A stretch of DNA of 64,000 nucleotides from Luscinia megarhynchos (taxonomy: Eukaryota; Chordata; Aves; Passeriformes; Turdidae). The translations under genes were made by a program, and so were the position numbers. The notes below the pieces were generated by a model. That model worked only from the letters and a program-made list of their open reading frames with translations. It was not told where the DNA came from and did no database searches. Shown in pieces: positions 61,875-64,000 of this stretch (position 1 is its first letter; each line of letters starts with the position of its first letter). The stretch covers positions 30,286,330 through 30,350,329 of the forward strand of contig CM067566.1 in NCBI GenBank assembly GCA_034336665.1. The letters are read 5' to 3'.

Positions 61875-64000
61875 TTTTTTTTCCACAGGACTACTTTAAT
61901 GAAAAGACTTTGCTTTAAACGCTGACATTTTTAGCTAAAGTCTATTGTGATCAAATGTCAGAAAGAGCTGAAACTCAAAAGAGTCATTACAGTAAGATTG
62001 TTACCAACTGATTCACAGGCATCTACTTGTAGCTTAGTTATTAGTCTATTCTGTTGTACTCTTATTTATCAAGTCAGAGAAATATATTCCAATTTCAATT
62101 CAAATGTAGAGCTTAATGCATTAAACAAGTATTCTACAAAAGAAAAGTATGGATTAAATATTAGGAAAGGAATTCATTCATGAAGAGGGTGTGGAATAAA
62201 AAAGAGTTGTGGAATTTCAGTAGCCTTGTTTATAAAAGATAGGATGATGTAGCTGTATATAATGTGTCCAAGTGCCAAATCAGTCTTTAGGAATGTTATT
62301 GTGCAAAATAAAAACTGAAGCTGATGGATGTGATATAAAAAGCTGTTGTTTTTTTAGTAATTGCTTTTAAAATTTCTTTCAAAAAAATCTGTACCACTGA
62401 AGTTATTTTAAGCATAAAGTCTGTCTGACTGCAGTGATAGTCTTATCACCTCAAGAGCTCACCCTTTTTCTGAGTAAAATTATTTCATATGTACAAAGTG
62501 GAAAAACCTTTCATTTGGAATTTACTTTAAGTGATCTCTGAAGCCTACACAGGTTGTGAAGGGAGGCACAATAAAACCTGCAGTAAACACCATCTCAGAA
62601 GACAAGTTTTCTTAGTAGCTGCGTGAAAAGTCCCCAGGGTTTCTACTGCAACACTGTCTGACCTTTAGCTAAAGGCCCCTTCTATTGATTAATTTCTTTG
62701 GCTAGTCCTGTCCCTGGGTGGCTTAACTAGATGGTATGGGCTTTATTTTGCAGCAGTTGTGCACAATGGAAAGTTAAAAGCAATGATACTGAGCTGTGTA
62801 TCCTCGTTGCAAATAGTTTAAAATTTACTTATCTGCAGTGATCTCATTTTCTTCTATCACATTTGAATAACATTTCAGTCAAATAAGTTCTTCACTATTT
62901 TTTTTTTTTTTAATCACAGTATAATTTTTATTCTATATCATTCTGAGCTCTTGGGTCTGGACACAATTTCAATATATATTTTAGTTTTTAAAATTCAGAC
63001 TTTTATTTCTGGCCCATCACTGAATCCTCTGGTGACAGTGCACTCAGCTCACTCTTGAAAAAATAACAAGCTTCACTTTAGTGTTTCTGGCAGAACTACT
63101 AAGGATAATGTCTCTACTCCACAGGGCTTGTGCATCTGCTCCCAGTGTGACTAGAGAGCATTCTGTGAAAGGCTCTAGAGCTTTGTGAGGGAGGCCAGCT
63201 TCACAGATACAGGAATACGACACGTGGTCAAAATGCCAAATCCGTCAAGGCTCCTGATGATGGGCACAGAAGGAAAAGCTGTCCTGCAGAACACACCAAT
63301 GTGTTAGGCTCACATGCAGCTGTGCACATTTCTGAGTGCACACAAAGCATGTTGGAGTATCTGCATCAAAAGCCTGCACACGATTGTTTGTATTAACATA
63401 GACATTAAAACAGCAGTTTGAACTTGTTGATTTCTCTGAGATACATCCCACATTTTTCTGAGCTACTCTACAGATGTTTTTGTATATTTGGGGTGGAACC
63501 CCAAATCCTTTAATTTATGTGAGATACCACAGTGCCTTCAGCCTTCAGCTTAGGGTTTCCAACTTTCCACCTGTATCTCTTGTCCATTCCTAGCAAAGGC
63601 AAGCACAGAACAGCCCATGCATTTGACAGTCACATACAGAAAGGCAGATATTTGGTAGGATTACAGTGCAGTTCAAATTCAAGGGTAGTTACTACACCTC
63701 AGAAGATTCTCAGGTAGGATCTTATATTGGTGATATTTTAATAAACATAGGATGACCGGGAGCAGCCAGTAATCTGGGGTAAAATTCAAGGAACCACAAA
63801 GAAAATAAAAGTCAGAAGTTCCCATGACAAAAAGCCAAGTTCCACAGAGATGTCCAAGAAGCTTTTCCCTGTCATGACACAACATATCATGACATCTGGG
63901 TTGACAGAACACAACAATCCTGTGGAAAATAAATGGCTTTCTCTCTGGGTTTGTGATGAAGTGGAGAAAAACAAATTAAATTGTAATTAATTACTGAAAG
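61875..64000. other. Unique non-coding DNA
   Basis: No recognisable gene. A T tract of 14 lies at 62898-62911. The stretch 63120-63400 is moderately GC-richer without recognisable content. Confidence 0.65.
62898..62911. repeat. Poly-T tract
   Basis: Uninterrupted run of 14 T in unique sequence. Confidence 0.9.

Noticed and set aside
1..64000. Bacterial or phage gene system, CRISPR array or operon
   Set aside because: No dense same-strand ORFs, no ribosome-binding-site-plus-start pattern, no regularly spaced repeats. Avian CR1, SINE and LTR elements identify the DNA as bird nuclear sequence.

Overview
The window reads as nuclear DNA from a bird, most likely a passerine. It is AT-rich, poor in CpG, has no compact ORF organisation, and its interspersed repeats are avian: eight CR1 LINE fragments, two solo endogenous-retrovirus LTRs, and a tRNA-derived SINE with a CR1-like tail that resembles the zebra finch family TguSINE1. 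Repeat assignments come from memory of avian repeat consensus sequences; no database search was run.

I found no protein-coding gene I can name. The open frames are short and scattered over both strands, many begin without ATG, and none of their translations is recognisable except those inside CR1 copies. The window is therefore best described as intergenic sequence or part of a very long intron. There is no sign of bacterial, viral or plasmid organisation, and no CRISPR array, rRNA or free-standing tRNA gene.

Layout. Positions 1-16.4 kb are mostly unique non-coding DNA with one 3' CR1 piece (4.2-4.6 kb), a G/T-rich tract, a small CpG cluster (15.2 kb) and weak exon-like segments (0.4, 6.7 and 7.2 kb). 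Positions 16.4-24.4 kb carry two solo LTRs: one on the minus strand with a 5-bp target-site duplication, and one degraded copy on the plus strand. Positions 24.4-33.3 kb hold a GC-richer patch with a 144-codon open frame behind a good splice-acceptor-like site, an ATT microsatellite next to an extremely AT-rich stretch, a short CR1 tail and the SINE. Positions 39-55 kb are the densest in repeats, with six CR1 fragments on both strands. The best preserved is at 53.9-54.6 kb and still shows the C-terminal part of the CR1 ORF2 protein, broken by a frameshift. Positions 54.6-64 kb are again mostly unique sequence, with a poly-T tract, a GC-richer patch and a weak two-exon-like arrangement at 61.6-61.9 kb.

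Nothing in the window works together as a pathway. Its content records past retrotransposition: CR1 insertions, a SINE that shares the CR1 3' tail and so was probably mobilised by CR1 machinery, and retroviral insertions reduced to solo LTRs. I did not find a convincing undescribed biological system. The most useful leads are the exon-like segments, which comparative genomics or RNA data could settle.
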